Both the position numbers and the translations under genes were made by a program. A DNA stretch of 64,000 nt from Euborellia annulipes (lineage: Eukaryota > Arthropoda > Insecta > Dermaptera > Anisolabididae). Shown in pieces: positions 33,661 through 44,864 of the stretch (position 1 is its first letter; every line of letters begins with the position of its first letter). The notes under the pieces are model-generated. The model was not told the origin of the DNA and searched no databases. It was given only the letters and a program-made list of their open reading frames with translations. Location: the NCBI GenBank assembly GCA_023213315.1, contig JAKCPI010005083.1, positions 94,442-158,441 of the forward strand. Direction: 5' to 3'.

Positions 33661-34045
33661 TTATTAATTTTGATTGATAATCCCCTAAATAAAACGTATA
33701 AATATTTTACCAACTATATTTACCATCTATTAAGTCCGTAAATTGTTCAATGTAGTCTTAGCTATAGGTATAAAATAAATTTATAAAAAATAAAAGTTTC
33801 ATTTTGCATTAGTGTTTTGCAATTTTATTAATCCATTAGCATTAGATTTCGACAACAGTTGGTGGTTACAAACAATTCACAAACTGGTGTCATATTTCAA
33901 TGTTAGTTGAGTGGAGAAACTTTCGCATTTACGAGTATAACATTTCAAAGTGGATTTATTCCTTAATAAAAAAAAAAATATATAAAATTTTTAAAATAAG
34001 GATATAAAATTTTATTCACAAGTTAAATTTCGTATTTTTTTTAAG
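33661..34045. other. Unannotated stretch
   Basis: AT-rich, no family recognised. Confidence 0.4.
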
Positions 34046-34310
34046 ATCTCATTATTACAGTTTCGGCTTATTCTGCCATCATCAGTTTTATATTACACAT
34101 TAATTATTGAGAAAATTAATTAATTAAGAGATATTTCAATTCATTATTGGAGTTTTATTATTATTGTTCTATAATTAATAAATTTATTATTGAAAAAAAA
34201 ATAATAATGAATTAAAATATTCTTTAATTAATTAATTTTTTTCAATAATTAATGTGTAATCTAAACCTGATGATGGCAGAATAAGCTGAAACTGTAATAA
34301 TGCGTATCAA
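34046..34310. repeat. Inverted repeat with hammerhead-like motifs in both arms
   Basis: Left arm (minus) has CTGATGATGGCAGAATAAGC then CGAAACTGTAATAAT; right arm (plus, 34266-34302) has the same with CTGAAACTG. Both cores are perfect CTGATGA plus GAAAC, but GTC is replaced by TGTA and stem I is weak. The centre (34100-34250) is AT-rich with AATTAATTAA inverted pairs. Confidence 0.65.
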
Positions 34311-34329
34311 CCATCAATCATCCTGAAAA

Positions 34330-35172
34330 AAAGTTTTTTTTATTCAATCTTGTAACTTTCTGAATTCTCACTGTGGCCACGTGATTTCATTAATTTTCGT
34401 CTATCAATTTATAGATAGAAGACTAATACTAATAATAAAATGATTACTATCTCTAATTTCATTTTGTAGATTCCCATAAAATAATTTCGTTCTTTCTTGC
34501 TTTCTTATTTTAAACAAGAAAACAAAGTTTTGATAAGTTCCCTCCTTTCCCCTATATATATTCGTACCTGTGTCCCTTATCTCGTTTGACTATCTCCACC
34601 CCCTCGTCTTTGCCACCACCGTCTTGGTATTCATTTCATATAACTTGGTCTTGGAACAAATTTTAATAGACTTCCCTTTAAGATCTGTTTGTCTATCTCT
34701 CCCCCCTTTAATTTCTTTTTTTTCTCTATAAAAAAAGTGCGAGTTGGAGGGAATTAATTATCTATTTCTATTTGAAATTTCTCTTTTTATGAATGAATAA
34801 TTTTGGCTACCCAAATAATTAAAAAAAAAAAAAATCTTAAAATTTAAATTTAATTTATATGATTAATTATAGAATAATAATTGGGCGATTTAATTTTAAT
34901 TTTTCTTAATATGGTAATTCATGGACTCATGGAACTACTTGACGAATTTTTATGTTTTTTTTTCTTTTTCTTTAATGTTTAAAGAAAACTCTGCAAATAA
35001 ATAATTTTAATTTATAAAATCAAAATATTAGATTTAAACTTTCTACCGTAGACTCTAGTTGAAAGCTAAAAACACTAGGTTATGTGTTTCAAGATTTCAA
35101 AACTTGAAACATATAACTTAGTGTATTTTACCTTTCATATATCAAAATATCACCTCAAATATTAAATTTATC
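34330..35172. other. Unannotated stretch with a non-repetitive CT-rich part
   Basis: 34555-34700 (GTGTCCCTTATCTCGTTTGA, CCCCTCGTCTTTGCCACC) matches nothing else in the window and is of higher complexity. No open frame supports a gene. Confidence 0.35.
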
Positions 35173-35180
35173 GAAATAAT

Positions 35181-35838
35181 CAGTGCTGGATTAAACAAGA
35201 TGGAAGACCTTAGGAACATTTCCATTTGAATAAAACAATAAATTATTAGGAGAATTTTTAATCATAGACCACACATTTTTGTATTAAATATTTATTAAAA
35301 ATATATAAATACTGTACAATGTTTCAACTGCTAATTTTGCAGCCGTTATCAAGTACTATGCACTTGCTCCGGCTCAAGTGAACAAACTGTCATGTACGTT
35401 ACTTGCCTTTTTATATACAGCGACGTCAACGCCATCTGTCGGCATTTCTGTGAAGCTAGATTCAAATTTTCCCGCTATTTTTACATTTTTTCCATGAAGT
35501 TAGTCACAATTATCAAAGCAAGTGTTTACATAAAAAGCATGATGTTACAATAAGTTTCCTGAGTTTGATTTTTATAAATTTATTATTATATTATTTATTA
35601 TTTTATATAAATTAATTTTAAAATATGTTTATGAAAGGGAGGGGGGAAAATCTTCAAGTCTTTTAGCAGTGGTCGAGGTTTCGCATCCGCGACAAAAATT
35701 CATTTAAATTGAATTGGTTAACATTTAAATAAATGGGGACGGGCAGACACAGAAAAAACTTTAAAAAAATCTAATGTTGCGGAGTCCCTAAAAAGCGTGG
35801 GGCCCATAGGTGATCGCCTATTGCGTAATCCGGCACTG
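35181..35838. mobile_element. hAT-type non-autonomous element, 658 bp
   Basis: Ends CAGTGCTGGATTA and TAATCCGGCACTG. TSD GAAATAAT (35173-35180) versus GATATAAT (35839-35846). The inside has a hammerhead-like block (35311-35360) and GTCGAGGTTTCGCATCCGCG, a possible degenerate B-box region. No transposase. Confidence 0.8.
35311..35360 (-). ncRNA. Hammerhead-like motif, degenerate core
   Basis: Minus strand: GTAC/GTAC stem I, core TTGATAA, stem II CTGC...GCAG, GAAAC, ATT. A relative with the same flanks (ATAGACCACA, TTATTAAAAATAT) is at 38777-38824. Confidence 0.4.
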
Positions 35839-35846
35839 GATATAAT

Positions 35847-36390
35847 AATTGTATACAAAATTGATTTTTTTTAAATTTTAAAAAGTTTTGAAATAATTTT
35901 TTTTTTTTTTGAAGGGAAACTTTTTTTTCGTATTGTGACAAATTTGATCTCCGGTGTATTCCCTCCACTGCGACGATTGCAAAAATCCAGCTAATTTGAA
36001 TTTTTTTGACTCAATGACGTCACTGGGGTTGTAGACTCAACCAATTTTCTTATCGGGAATAAGAATTTTCCACTTCTCAAATGTATAGTATGATTACACA
36101 GTGATTTTATTTTATTTTCTGTGGCATTAATTATTCAAAAGTTTTTTTTATTGCATTGTGTATAGCCTAATTATCGTGTTTGTGTTTCCGTTCAAATCGA
36201 TTTATTTTTCATTTTTTAAAACAAAACACTCTCCCCTGCATCTTATAAGATTTTTAAGATTTAATCTTACAAATAATAAAACCCTTCTGGTATTATTTAT
36301 GTGACTCTCATAAACAGCATAATACTTTTTTTATATTGTGACGTTATTAAACTTTGTCCAAGAAGCGGGAGAGAAAGAGAAAAGAAGAAA
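35847..36390. other. Unannotated stretch
   Basis: AT-rich with an ATGACGTCACTGGGG box near 36013. No family recognised. Confidence 0.4.
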
Positions 36391-36393
36391 AAA

Positions 36394-37073
36394 ATCTGGT
36401 GTGACTGGCGCACAGCACACAACTTTCTCTTACCTTCGGTAATCGAAAGTTGTGTTCTGTGCTTGTCACACCAGATTTTTTGTGTCGACATGTATTTAGT
36501 TTCCGACAGTATGGTACATTCGATTTTCAAGATGTAAAATTTATAAGTATGGGAAAATATTTATATTTTGATACCATGGCAACCATTTTTCCTATCTTTT
36601 CTATGGAGTACAAGAGTAAAGTGGTCTTCAGAAGATTTCAATCGCAAAATGAGAATATACATTTTAAAGAGCATCTAAAAAATAATTGATTTTTGAATTT
36701 TAAAAAAAATCGTTGGAGCAAATTTTGAGAAAATCGAAAAAAACTGAAAAAGTACATCAGTAAAGTACTAGTACTCTTTGGCCGATTTTGATTAAAAGCT
36801 TATTTTTCCGGTCCCGGGAGATGTTTAACTTAAATATAAAATTTCAACCTCATAGCTCAATTCCTTCATGCTTAAAATTGAACACACACCCACCCACCCA
36901 CACACCCACCCACCCACCCACAGACAGACCATGTCGCGAAAACCACTTTTTTGGATTCAGGGGACCTCAAAACGTGAAGATCCATCAAAATCTCGACATC
37001 GAATTTTTGACATGAAACCAATACTTTCTCTCTATATATATATATTACATATATACATAGGTAAGAGAAAGTA
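36394..37073 (+). mobile_element. FamA copy 8, complete
   Basis: Hairpin TCTGGTGTGACTGGCGCACA to CACACCAGA, full body, CCCA microsatellite (36887-36920), end GGTAAGAGAAAGTA. Left flank is an A-run. Confidence 0.92.
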
Positions 37074-37079
37074 ATAGAC

Positions 37080-37609
37080 AGAGAGCTCTTCTTTAATATT
37101 AGATACGTATTTATGATTAAATAATAATTAATATAATAATTACACCTTATAGGCTTTATTTAATAATTTTTTTTCTTCCAATTTATATGTAAAAAAGTTA
37201 ATCTAAATTGATGGATGTCCGTCTTTGGAAAAAAAATCATCTCTTTAGAATTCAAATTTTTTTTTTTTTTTTTTTGTAAATTTGCCCCCATTCAAAAGTA
37301 TATTCTTTAAAAAACAGGTTATAATTTATTTTAGAGACTTGCTAATCCGGCCTAAATAGGACCGGCTTTATGCCGGATTATATATTATTACATTTAATAT
37401 ACTGCAAAATTTAATACTTTTTTAGTTATTTATTTTTATTTTTTATTGTTTCGTATACATAGACCTACAACACAAAAATATTAATACATTTATTAATATA
37501 CACACAATACAAAATTTAAGCATACCTACATATCTCTTGAAAAAATCGGTAATGCCACTTTGTTTTGTCAAAAGTCCGTATAATTATTTTTTATTAATTT
37601 GGAAAGAAT
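37080..37609. other. Unannotated AT-rich stretch
   Basis: Contains a ~24-T run near 37257. CTTGCTAATCCGGCCTAAAT near 37337 is echoed in inverted form by GGATTAGCCGGTAGGCCGGA near 38418-38440, around the TTAA element, so the element split or neighbours a short inverted repeat. Confidence 0.45.
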
Positions 37610-37613
37610 TTAA

Positions 37614-38392
37614 GGTTGTTCGGATAGTACATCGTACGTCATAATAGAATCTAAATTTTTTTTTAAATAAAATTAAAAATTTGAATGCCAAAATTCCTTA
37701 TTATAATTTAGTCGTGACCTATCATAGTTTATAATTGTATTAAGTTAATAATTTAATTACCAAAAATAATAAATGAATGACTTTTGATTTGAGCAGTTTT
37801 TCACGTAATATAGAACTGGCAACATTGCATTCATCAACTATCTATTTTAAATCTTAAACGCCTTAAATTTTATTTTATTTAATATATTACAATGTTTAAT
37901 GCAAATCAGTTTAAACACAATGGACGATTTGCGAGAAAAAATATCGTAAAATGGAAAAAAAAATGTATCTGACATAGAGATAAGACAATTATGTTATGCG
38001 ACGTTGCCGGACTGGTCTCACTCTCAAATCTTCCTTATTTTTAAATATTGGCGACTGTTATTTTGACTTTCTTGATAAAATGTCTTCTAAAAGCGGACGG
38101 CAGAAACTTTTGATTTTATTTTTAAAGTATTCCTCGGAATTGAATTAATAAAATGTAAGTTTTTTTGTTTTTTTATCTGATGCAGAGGTGGCTATATAAT
38201 TCGATATGTGTGCGTTTCGTCGTTATTCCCCATAGGCTACATGTTAAATTTCAATTTTTTAAAAATTAATTACACGATAACCCTGGGTCAGATCTGCTTC
38301 AAAATTTTATTTCATACGTATTTGATAGTGATTAATAACATATTAAAAAATTAGCTTTTAATCTGATAAAGTGCTTTAATGTCCGAACAACC
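37614..38392. mobile_element. TTAA-flanked TIR element, copy 1 (779 bp)
   Basis: Ends GGTTGTTCGGATAGTA and TGTCCGAACAACC, with TTAA at 37610-37613 and 38393-38396. TTAA targets are used by piggyBac and Kolobok; ends starting GG rather than CCC lean to Kolobok, by inference. Shares its whole inside with the inverted copy at 45606-46369 (for example CAAATCGTCCATTGTG on one strand). No coding frame. Confidence 0.85.
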
Positions 38393-38776
38393 TTAAGAAG
38401 TGGCTTTTCAACAAGCCGGATTAGCCGGTAGGCCGGAGTATCCAAGTCTGGATAAGCAAGACTCTACCGTTTTTAAAAAAAGAATTAAAATTGATATTAA
38501 TATAAAACATCTATATTTACGATTTTTGGTTTTAGAAAAATTAAATAAGTAAGCTTATCACTTAAAATAAAATCTTAAATAGGTAAGAGAAAATAGAAAG
38601 AAAAAAAAAAATCAAATTTTTACACTTTGGAAAAATCCCATAAAAATCCGTCAAGTAGTTTTGGAGTTAATGCGCTACAATAGAAAAAGTTGAAATTAAA
38701 TCTCATAATTATTATTCTATATTTTTATGAATTTTTTAATTATAGACCACATTTTGTATTTATTAAAAATATAAAT

Positions 38777-38824
38777 ACTGGACAACGTTTCGATTGCTTA
38801 ATCTGCAGCCGTTTTCATGTACTC
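38777..38824 (-). ncRNA. Hammerhead-like motif beside the LINE insertion site
   Basis: Minus strand: GTAC, core ATGAAAA, stem II CTGC...GCAA, GAAAC, GTT, GTCC. Too degenerate to be active. The Jockey LINE entered about 30 bp away. Confidence 0.35.
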
Positions 38825-38852
38825 AGCGCTTGCTCAGAGTCAAGCGCACAGT

Positions 38853-38866
38853 TAAAAACAAAAGAA
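38853..38866. repeat. Target-site duplication of the Jockey LINE, 3' side
   Basis: TAAAAACAAAAGAA, identical to 43254-43267. It fixes both ends of the element. Confidence 0.9.
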
Positions 38867-39135
38867 TTTTTTTGAATTGAATAAAATTTTATTTCAGGAT
38901 TAAAGTATTACATATGTTATACAAGTGTATATTAAGTAATGCTGATATATTTTTGCTTCGACTTCATGAATGTCATTTTATCGACTGTCCTTTTTATATC
39001 TTGATTAATTTATTTTTAATATTATATAAGTTATATTTCATAGTAAAAGGTAAAATTTAAAAAAATCCTTTACTCCTTTAAAGTTTTTTTTTATAAAAAT
39101 AGAGGAAACTTAAAATATAAAATAGTTGAATTTAA

Positions 39136-41766
39136 TTACGAGAATAATCCCGAAATAAGGGGATTCTCGTTTAGGTTAGCTCGACGTTTGAAGGAGTCAT
39201 GTAGTTTTTGTAAATGCTCTTTGAGTGAAGTCATTTCCAGGCCAACTTTTATAATTTCATTGTTCACCCCCGGAGGAGGATCGGCAATGGTCCTTAAGAT
39301 CTTGTTTTGTACTCGCTCCATCTTTAAAATTGACGTTTTCGGTAGATCTGGCAGCCAGACCGGCGCGGCATATGCCAGGCACGGTCTGACTATGGCCTTA
39401 TAGAGAGTTAGTTTGTTGCCGACGTCGAGCTTGCTGCTTGGCCGAATGAGTAGCCACATCAGCTTGCTGGCGATTTTACCTTTTTGGACGACCCATTTTA
39501 CATGGGCCGACCAATTCATTCTTCTGTCTAAGATAACCCCCAAGTATCTCGCCTTGGGGAGCCATTTTAGATTTTTCCCTTCCACATTTACAGTTGTGTG
39601 TAAATATTTCCTCTTTTTAGTGAAAAGGACTGTTTCGGTTTTGTCAGCGTTAATGGCAAGGCGATTTTCCTTAAAATATTCAATTATGTCAGCCACTCCT
39701 TCTTCTAATCTCCTTTTTAGACACTTGAAGTTTTTGTTTGAGTATATTAGGGCCGTGTCGTCGGCGTACTGGGCGATCATGACGTGGTTTAGTTCCGGCA
39801 TATCTGACGTGTAGAGAGCGTACAGAAGAGGGGATAGTAGAGCCCCCTGGGGTACCCCAGCGTTTACTGGGTGCCAGTTTGAGTTGTAACCTCCTACACG
39901 CACTCTGAACGTCCTGTTGAGCAAGAATTCGGCTAAAAGGTGGCAAAGATCCGGTTGAACTCCAACTCGGAGGAGCTTTACTATAAGACCTAAATGGCGG
40001 ACACTATCAAAGGCTTTGGATATGTCTAATAAGACCATACCCGTAGCCTTTTTAAAACGGAGATTTCTCTTTATGTAGTTCGCCACCCGAAGGATTTGGT
40101 GGACAGAGGAATGGCCTCGCCTAAATCCAAATTGAAAATCTGGAAGCAGTCCTAATCTTTCTGCTTCTTTCTCAAGCCATTCAAGAAGGAATCTCTCAGA
40201 TAATTTCCCAAGGACAGGGAGGAGGCTGATTGGCCGATAATTAACTGGTTGGGTTGCGTTTTTTCCGGGTTTAGCAACGGGCACGATTTCAGCCTTCTTC
40301 CATACACTTGGGAAATATCTCAGTCTTCTCATCGATGTAAATAATTTACTCAGTAGTAGAATTGCCTTGCCAGGTAGATTCTTGATGAATACGGGGAGTA
40401 TTTCATCGTATCCTGGGGCTTTTCTATTTTTAATCATTTTTATGGCCTCCCTCACTTCTTTAGGTCTTATAGTGAAAGCTCCTTCGTTCTCATCTTCTCT
40501 TTCTGCAGATAATAGCCTCTGTGCTTCTCTCATGAGTTCGTCCTTCCCAGGACCGGTTCCCTCCCTAGATGTGAATTGCTCTCGGTAGTGGCACGCCAGG
40601 ATTTCAGCCTGATGTTCGGGTCTATATTCAAGTCCATTTGATGATTCTAACGGGCCTATTGTGTTTTTCCTTCCTCTCAGCCTCCTGGAAAACTGCCAGA
40701 GGGAGCAATCCTGTGTAGAGAGCGAAGATATGTGAGATATCCACTGTTCTTTTCTCCATAAGGCAACTGATTCCCTTATTTGGGCTGACAGAATTTTTTG
40801 TTGTTGCTTGGCTTCCTCATTTCGAGTTCTGTTCCAGCACCTGCGAGCGCGGTTCCTGTCCAGCATCTTCTTTTTTATATCATCAGGCAGCGGGTCTCCA
40901 CTAACGTTGATTTTCTTTTTTGGAATGGCCTGCTCTGCGGCCTGTAAAATTGCATCTGTTAGTAGACTTACTTGATTTTCTAATTGTTCAATAGTGTTTA
41001 TTGTTAAGATTTCTATTTTATTACATATAATTTTCCTAAATTCTAGCCAGTTTGCTTTTGGCATGTCCCACTTTAACAGAGGCTTTTGGTGGATGCTTTT
41101 ATTTATTTTTAATACAACGGGATTATGATCGGAGGATAGTTCATGCCAGCTTCTAGTGTTGATGTTTATGTTGTTAAAGCCTTTTAAGAGAGCAAGATCT
41201 ATTGTACTTGGTCTATAGCGGCCTGAAGGTGGATATCTTGTAGGCTCGTTAGGGTGGATAATTTCTATATTATTTCTATATGCAAAAGATTGAAGGGTCC
41301 GACCGTTTGCGTTTGTGTTGTAGCAGCCCCAATTGACATTTTTCGAATTTAAATCGCCCAGAATAATGACCATTTTGTACGGTTTTAGGAAAGTTTTGAG
41401 TGCACTTTCTTCAAGAGGCCGAGCTCTTGAGGGAGAGTTATAGGCGCAGCAAATGAGCATTCGTCCTGATGTAGTGCTTATGGTTGCAGCCACGGCTTCA
41501 AGATGTCCTATATTGCCAATGGGATGCTGTTGAGGTGATAGTTCGTTTCGAACAGCTAGCAAAACTCCCCTTTTCGGCCCATCACTGTCTGCTCGAAAAA
41601 TTATAAATCCCGGGAGATTAAATTTTGATGTTGGCTTGAGCCTTGTTTCGGTTATGGCAACTACGTGGGCGTTTCTTTTCCTAATAAATTCTATCAATTC
41701 GGCTGTTTTCCCTGTTATGCTATTGGCATTCCAATTTATTAAATTAATGGAAGGAATTAGGGCCAT
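39136..41766 (-). CDS. Jockey-like ORF2: endonuclease / reverse transcriptase
   Basis: An 876-residue protein that nicks DNA and copies the element RNA into the nick. The EEP-type endonuclease is N-terminal: NWNAN near residue 11, catalytic E40 in ITETRL, GDLN at 137-140, SDH at 212-214. The reverse transcriptase follows: KAPGYDEI near 449, NYRPISLLP near 509, QFGFRRGHS near 545, LLDISKAFDSV with D581, AGVPQGALLSP near 636, and YADD at 667-670. No frameshift or stop is seen, and the length is normal for the clade. I chose the ATG at 41766 because it lies at the ORF1 stop (ATGGCCCTAA overlap), as in other Jockey elements; the frame stays open 27 codons further upstream, but that part overlaps ORF1. 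Confidence 0.93.
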   Translation of the reverse strand: MALIPSINLINWNANSITGKTAELIEFIRKRNAHVVAITETRLKPTSKFNLPGFIIFRADSDGPKRGVLLAVRNELSPQQHPIGNIGHLEAVAATISTTSGRMLICCAYNSPSRARPLEESALKTFLKPYKMVIILGDLNSKNVNWGCYNTNANGRTLQSFAYRNNIEIIHPNEPTRYPPSGRYRPSTIDLALLKGFNNININTRSWHELSSDHNPVVLKINKSIHQKPLLKWDMPKANWLEFRKIICNKIEILTINTIEQLENQVSLLTDAILQAAEQAIPKKKINVSGDPLPDDIKKKMLDRNRARRCWNRTRNEEAKQQQKILSAQIRESVALWRKEQWISHISSLSTQDCSLWQFSRRLRGRKNTIGPLESSNGLEYRPEHQAEILACHYREQFTSREGTGPGKDELMREAQRLLSAEREDENEGAFTIRPKEVREAIKMIKNRKAPGYDEILPVFIKNLPGKAILLLSKLFTSMRRLRYFPSVWKKAEIVPVAKPGKNATQPVNYRPISLLPVLGKLSERFLLEWLEKEAERLGLLPDFQFGFRRGHSSVHQILRVANYIKRNLRFKKATGMVLLDISKAFDSVRHLGLIVKLLRVGVQPDLCHLLAEFLLNRTFRVRVGGYNSNWHPVNAGVPQGALLSPLLYALYTSDMPELNHVMIAQYADDTALIYSNKNFKCLKRRLEEGVADIIEYFKENRLAINADKTETVLFTKKRKYLHTTVNVEGKNLKWLPKARYLGVILDRRMNWSAHVKWVVQKGKIASKLMWLLIRPSSKLDVGNKLTLYKAIVRPCLAYAAPVWLPDLPKTSILKMERVQNKILRTIADPPPGVNNEIIKVGLEMTSLKEHLQKLHDSFKRRANLNENPLISGLFS

Positions 41767-43081
41767 AATTGAAGCAGGTCTGTCCCCTCCTCCAGGAGAA
41801 TGTTTAGTCGTTGTGTGTTGTCTTGTGTTTGGGAAAGTGATTTGCATATTTTTATTATTTTTCCTATTATTTTTAAAATATTGGGATTTTTTAAAAGACC
41901 TAGTAGTTCTTGAATGACATCTTTGAAGTTTGTTTCCGTTTCAGGGGCGGAGATGGATTTATTTGACCAGATTTGTGTTTGTGAAATTTCCTTAAATTGA
42001 GATTGGCTATTTTCCAGGATGGAAGTGGAAGCCGCAGACGCTTGCGTTTTGGGGAGAGTGGGAAAATTTTTATCCGAAATTACAGGTACCGAATGCGTAG
42101 ATTTAGGTTGAGTGGCCGAATTTCGTTTTTCAATTTCTCTTTTAATGAATGGACAGTCTTTGGAGTTGGCCCAATGCTGGCCATTGCAGTTTGCACATTT
42201 GACGAAGTCATTTGTGCAGGCCCTATTTAAATGCTTTCCCGCGCATTTCAGACAGCGTTCCTCGCAACAGCAGGTCTTGGTCGTGTGATTGAAGCCAAGA
42301 CATCTGTAGCACTGCATATACCGAGATTTGTTTATATACTTCTCCCATTTAATAGTCATGTAACAAATTCTATCTATTTTTATAATGTTTTGAATTTGTG
42401 TGCCTGGCGGAAAGAGACATATAAATACAGGAATTAATTTATCCGAGCCTTTTGTCTTTATTTGGATAATTTTTTCCGGTGGGAGGCTTTTGCTTTGCAA
42501 GTCCTCTAGCACGTCTTGGCTGTTGAAGCCAGTGCTGAGACCCTTGAGGACCATTTTCACTAACCCTTGCCCAGGGATAGAGTAAGTGTAAAATTCTTTA
42601 TTATTCTTTTTTAAGTATTCAACTACTTTTGTGTGCTCATTTAGAGTATTGCATAGAAGTATAGTTTTGTTTCGAGTACATTTTATTTTAATATTACCAT
42701 TAACAATATTGTTTAGTGTTTGAAAGAACAACTTTGGATTTTCCACGTGGGAGTTTAATATAATTGGTGGGACCTTAGCTTGTTTTTTATTTGTGCTATT
42801 TTTACCGATTTAATTTATGCTGCATCGCTTCCATAGAGCGAGTTCATATCTGAATCAAGCTCGAATGCATTATCATCAATGTTTTGAGATGCGTTATTAT
42901 TAGTAATGTTTACCTTAGGAACGTTACCTTTTTTCGATTTGGCATCAAGGCTCGGAGAGTCGGATGTCTTCCTTTTTTTGTTTTGCTCATTTTCTTTGAC
43001 TGGTAGCTTGCTCCTCGTCGTTGGAATTTTGGGGGGACGGGTCTTGACCCGGCCTCCGTCAGGGCCTTTGCTGTTTTTCAT
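41757..43081 (-). pseudogene. Jockey-like ORF1 (gag, zinc-knuckle RNA-binding protein), broken
   Basis: Two open blocks in different frames. The N-terminal block (ATG at 43081, 88 codons, basic and Ser/Lys-rich, ends at 42815) and the C-terminal block (open from 42809 to the TAA at 41757). Counting from the GTG codon at 42746, three zinc knuckles are seen: C146-C149-H154-C159, C165-C168-H172-C177 and C184-C187-H191-C198, preceded by the gag domain typical of Jockey elements (KVPPIILN just upstream of that GTG shows that the frame starts further up). No ATG opens the second block before residue 65. Both frames are closed between 42809 and 42817, so a short indel or two changes broke the gene. 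The stop overlaps the ORF2 start. Confidence 0.85.
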
Positions 43082-43253
43082 ATAAGGATGAAAAATTTTG
43101 GCGATTCTTGATTATATTAACTATAACGATGATTAAGATAGGAGATAACACGAAAAAATATAAATTAAGGTCTAAAAATACCTCAAAAACGAATAATTAT
43201 AAGAGAGAAAATTGATAGCGAATGTTTACAAACAGACACCGCCAGTAAGAGTG
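43082..43253 (-). promoter_or_regulatory. 5' leader of the Jockey LINE
   Basis: About 170 bp between the 5' terminus (TTACACTCTTACTGGCGGTG on the minus strand) and the first ATG. Jockey elements carry an internal, TATA-less promoter in this position; no specific motif is assigned here. Confidence 0.5.
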
Positions 43254-43267
43254 TAAAAACAAAAGAA
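43254..43267. repeat. Target-site duplication of the Jockey LINE, 5' side
   Basis: TAAAAACAAAAGAA, perfect copy of 38853-38866. Confidence 0.9.
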
Positions 43268-43522
43268 ATTTAAATTATAAATTTATAAAAAATTTTATTA
43301 TTTTTCATTTGAAACATTTAATTGAATTATTAAAATTAATTATAGTTAGACACAATCCTTTCATTTGTGAAAAAAATTATGGATTTGTGAGGCTCTTAAA
43401 AGAGGGTCCCCTACCCCTAGTCAGAAATGATAATTGCCTAAAAACACCCTCAAAAAGTTGTCTACCCATTAAAAAAAAAAACCCATGAAAATCCGTCAAA
43501 TAGTTTCTAAACACTTAAAAAA

Positions 43523-44863
43523 ATCTGGTGTGACTGTCGCACAGCACACAACTTTCTCTTACCTTCGGTAATCGAAAGTTGTGTTCTGTGCTTGTCACAC
43601 CAGATTTTTCGTGTCGACATATATTTAGTTTCCGCCGATATATTAAAATTCAAGATGTAAAATTTATAAGTATGGGAAAATATTTATATTTTGTTACCAT
43701 GGCAACCATTTCTCCTATCTTTTCTATGAAGCACAAGAGTAAAGTGTGCTTCAAACAATTTTGAGGGCAAAACGAGAATATACATTTGAAAGAGCATCTA
43801 AAAAATAATTGATTTTTGAATTTTAATCAAAATCGTTAGAGCGAATTTTGAGAAAATTGAAAAAAACTGAAAAAGTACATCAGTAAAGTACTAGTACCCT
43901 TTGGCCGATTTTGATTAAAAGCTTATTTTTCCGGTCCCGGGGGCTGCCTAACTTAAATATAAAATTTCAACTTCCTAGCTCAATTCCTTCATGCTTAAAA
44001 TTGAACACACACACACACACAGACACACAGACAGAGACAGACCATGTCGCGAAAATCACTTTTTACTTTCTCTTACCTATGTATATATGTAATATATATA
44101 TAGAGAGAAAGTATTGGATTCATGTCAAAAATTCGATGTCGAGATTTTGATGGATCTTCACGTTTTGAGGTCCCCTGAATCCAAAAAAGTGGTTTTCGCG
44201 ACATGGTCTGTCTGTGTGTGTGTGTGGGTGGGTGTGTGTGTGTGTGTGTGTGTTCAATTTTAAGCATGAAGGAATTGAGCTAGGAGGTTGAAATTTTATA
44301 TTTAAGTTAAATACCTCCCGGGACCGGAAAAATAAGCTTTTAATCAAAATCGGCCAAAGAGTACTAGTACTTTACTGATGTACTTTTTCAGTTTTTTTCG
44401 ATTTTCTCAAAATTCGCTCTAACGATTTTGATTAAAATTCAAAAATCAATTATTTTTTAGATGCTCTTTCAAATGTATATTCTCGTTTTGCCCTCAAAAT
44501 TGTTTGAAGCACACTTTACTCTTATGCTTCATAGGAAAGATAGGAGAAATGGTTGCCATGGTAACAAAATATAAATATTTTCCCATACTTATAAATTTTA
44601 CATCTGAATTCAAATATTCCCTACTGCCGGGAATTAAATACATGTCGACACAAAAAATCTGGTGTGACAAGCACAGTACACAACTTTCGATTACCGAAGG
44701 TAAGAGAAAGTTGTGTGCTGTGCGCCAGTCACACCAGATTTTTTGGATTCAGGGGACCCCAAAACGTGAAGATCCATCAAAATCTCGACATCGAATTTTT
44801 GACATGAAACCAATACTTTCTCTCTATATATATATTACATATATACATAGGTAAGAGAAAGTA
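43523..44863 (+). mobile_element. FamA copy 9, split by another FamA
   Basis: The left part (43523-44062) stops at GCGAAAATCACTTTTT; the right part (44744-44863) resumes at TTTTTTGGATTCAGGGGACC and ends GGTAAGAGAAAGTA. The two halves join exactly at a T-run of the FamA body. This proves a FamA insertion into FamA. Confidence 0.9.
44064..44743 (-). mobile_element. FamA copy 10, complete, inserted inside copy 9
   Basis: From TACTTTCTCTTACC to CACACCAGA, flanked by T-runs on both sides. With the uninterrupted host sequence (six T at the site in other copies), the flanking T count fits a 4-5-nt duplication of T. A GT microsatellite (44211-44252) is inside. Confidence 0.92.
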
Positions 44864-44864
44864 A

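Larger units (their letters stand above)
38867..43253 (-). mobile_element. Jockey-clade non-LTR retrotransposon, 4,387 bp
   Basis: The element lies on the minus strand between perfect 14-bp duplications. Its 5' end is at 43253 (about 170 bp of leader), ORF1-like sequence follows (43081-41757), then ORF2 (41766-39136), a ~270-bp 3' UTR and a very short A-tail (seven T on the plus strand, 38867-38873). The order gag-like zinc-knuckle protein, endonuclease, reverse transcriptase is that of the Jockey clade. It seems full length at the 5' end. Composition is less AT-rich than its surroundings. The intact ORF2 and perfect duplication suggest a fairly recent insertion. Confidence 0.9.

Noticed and set aside
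39188..42585. Plus-strand open frames over the Jockey LINE (up to 133 codons)
   Set aside because: Antisense shadows of ORF1 and ORF2; no domain and no independent support.
42744..42746. GTG as start of the gag ORF
   Set aside because: The gag reading clearly continues upstream of it (KVPPIILN), and a GTG start is not expected in this eukaryotic element.
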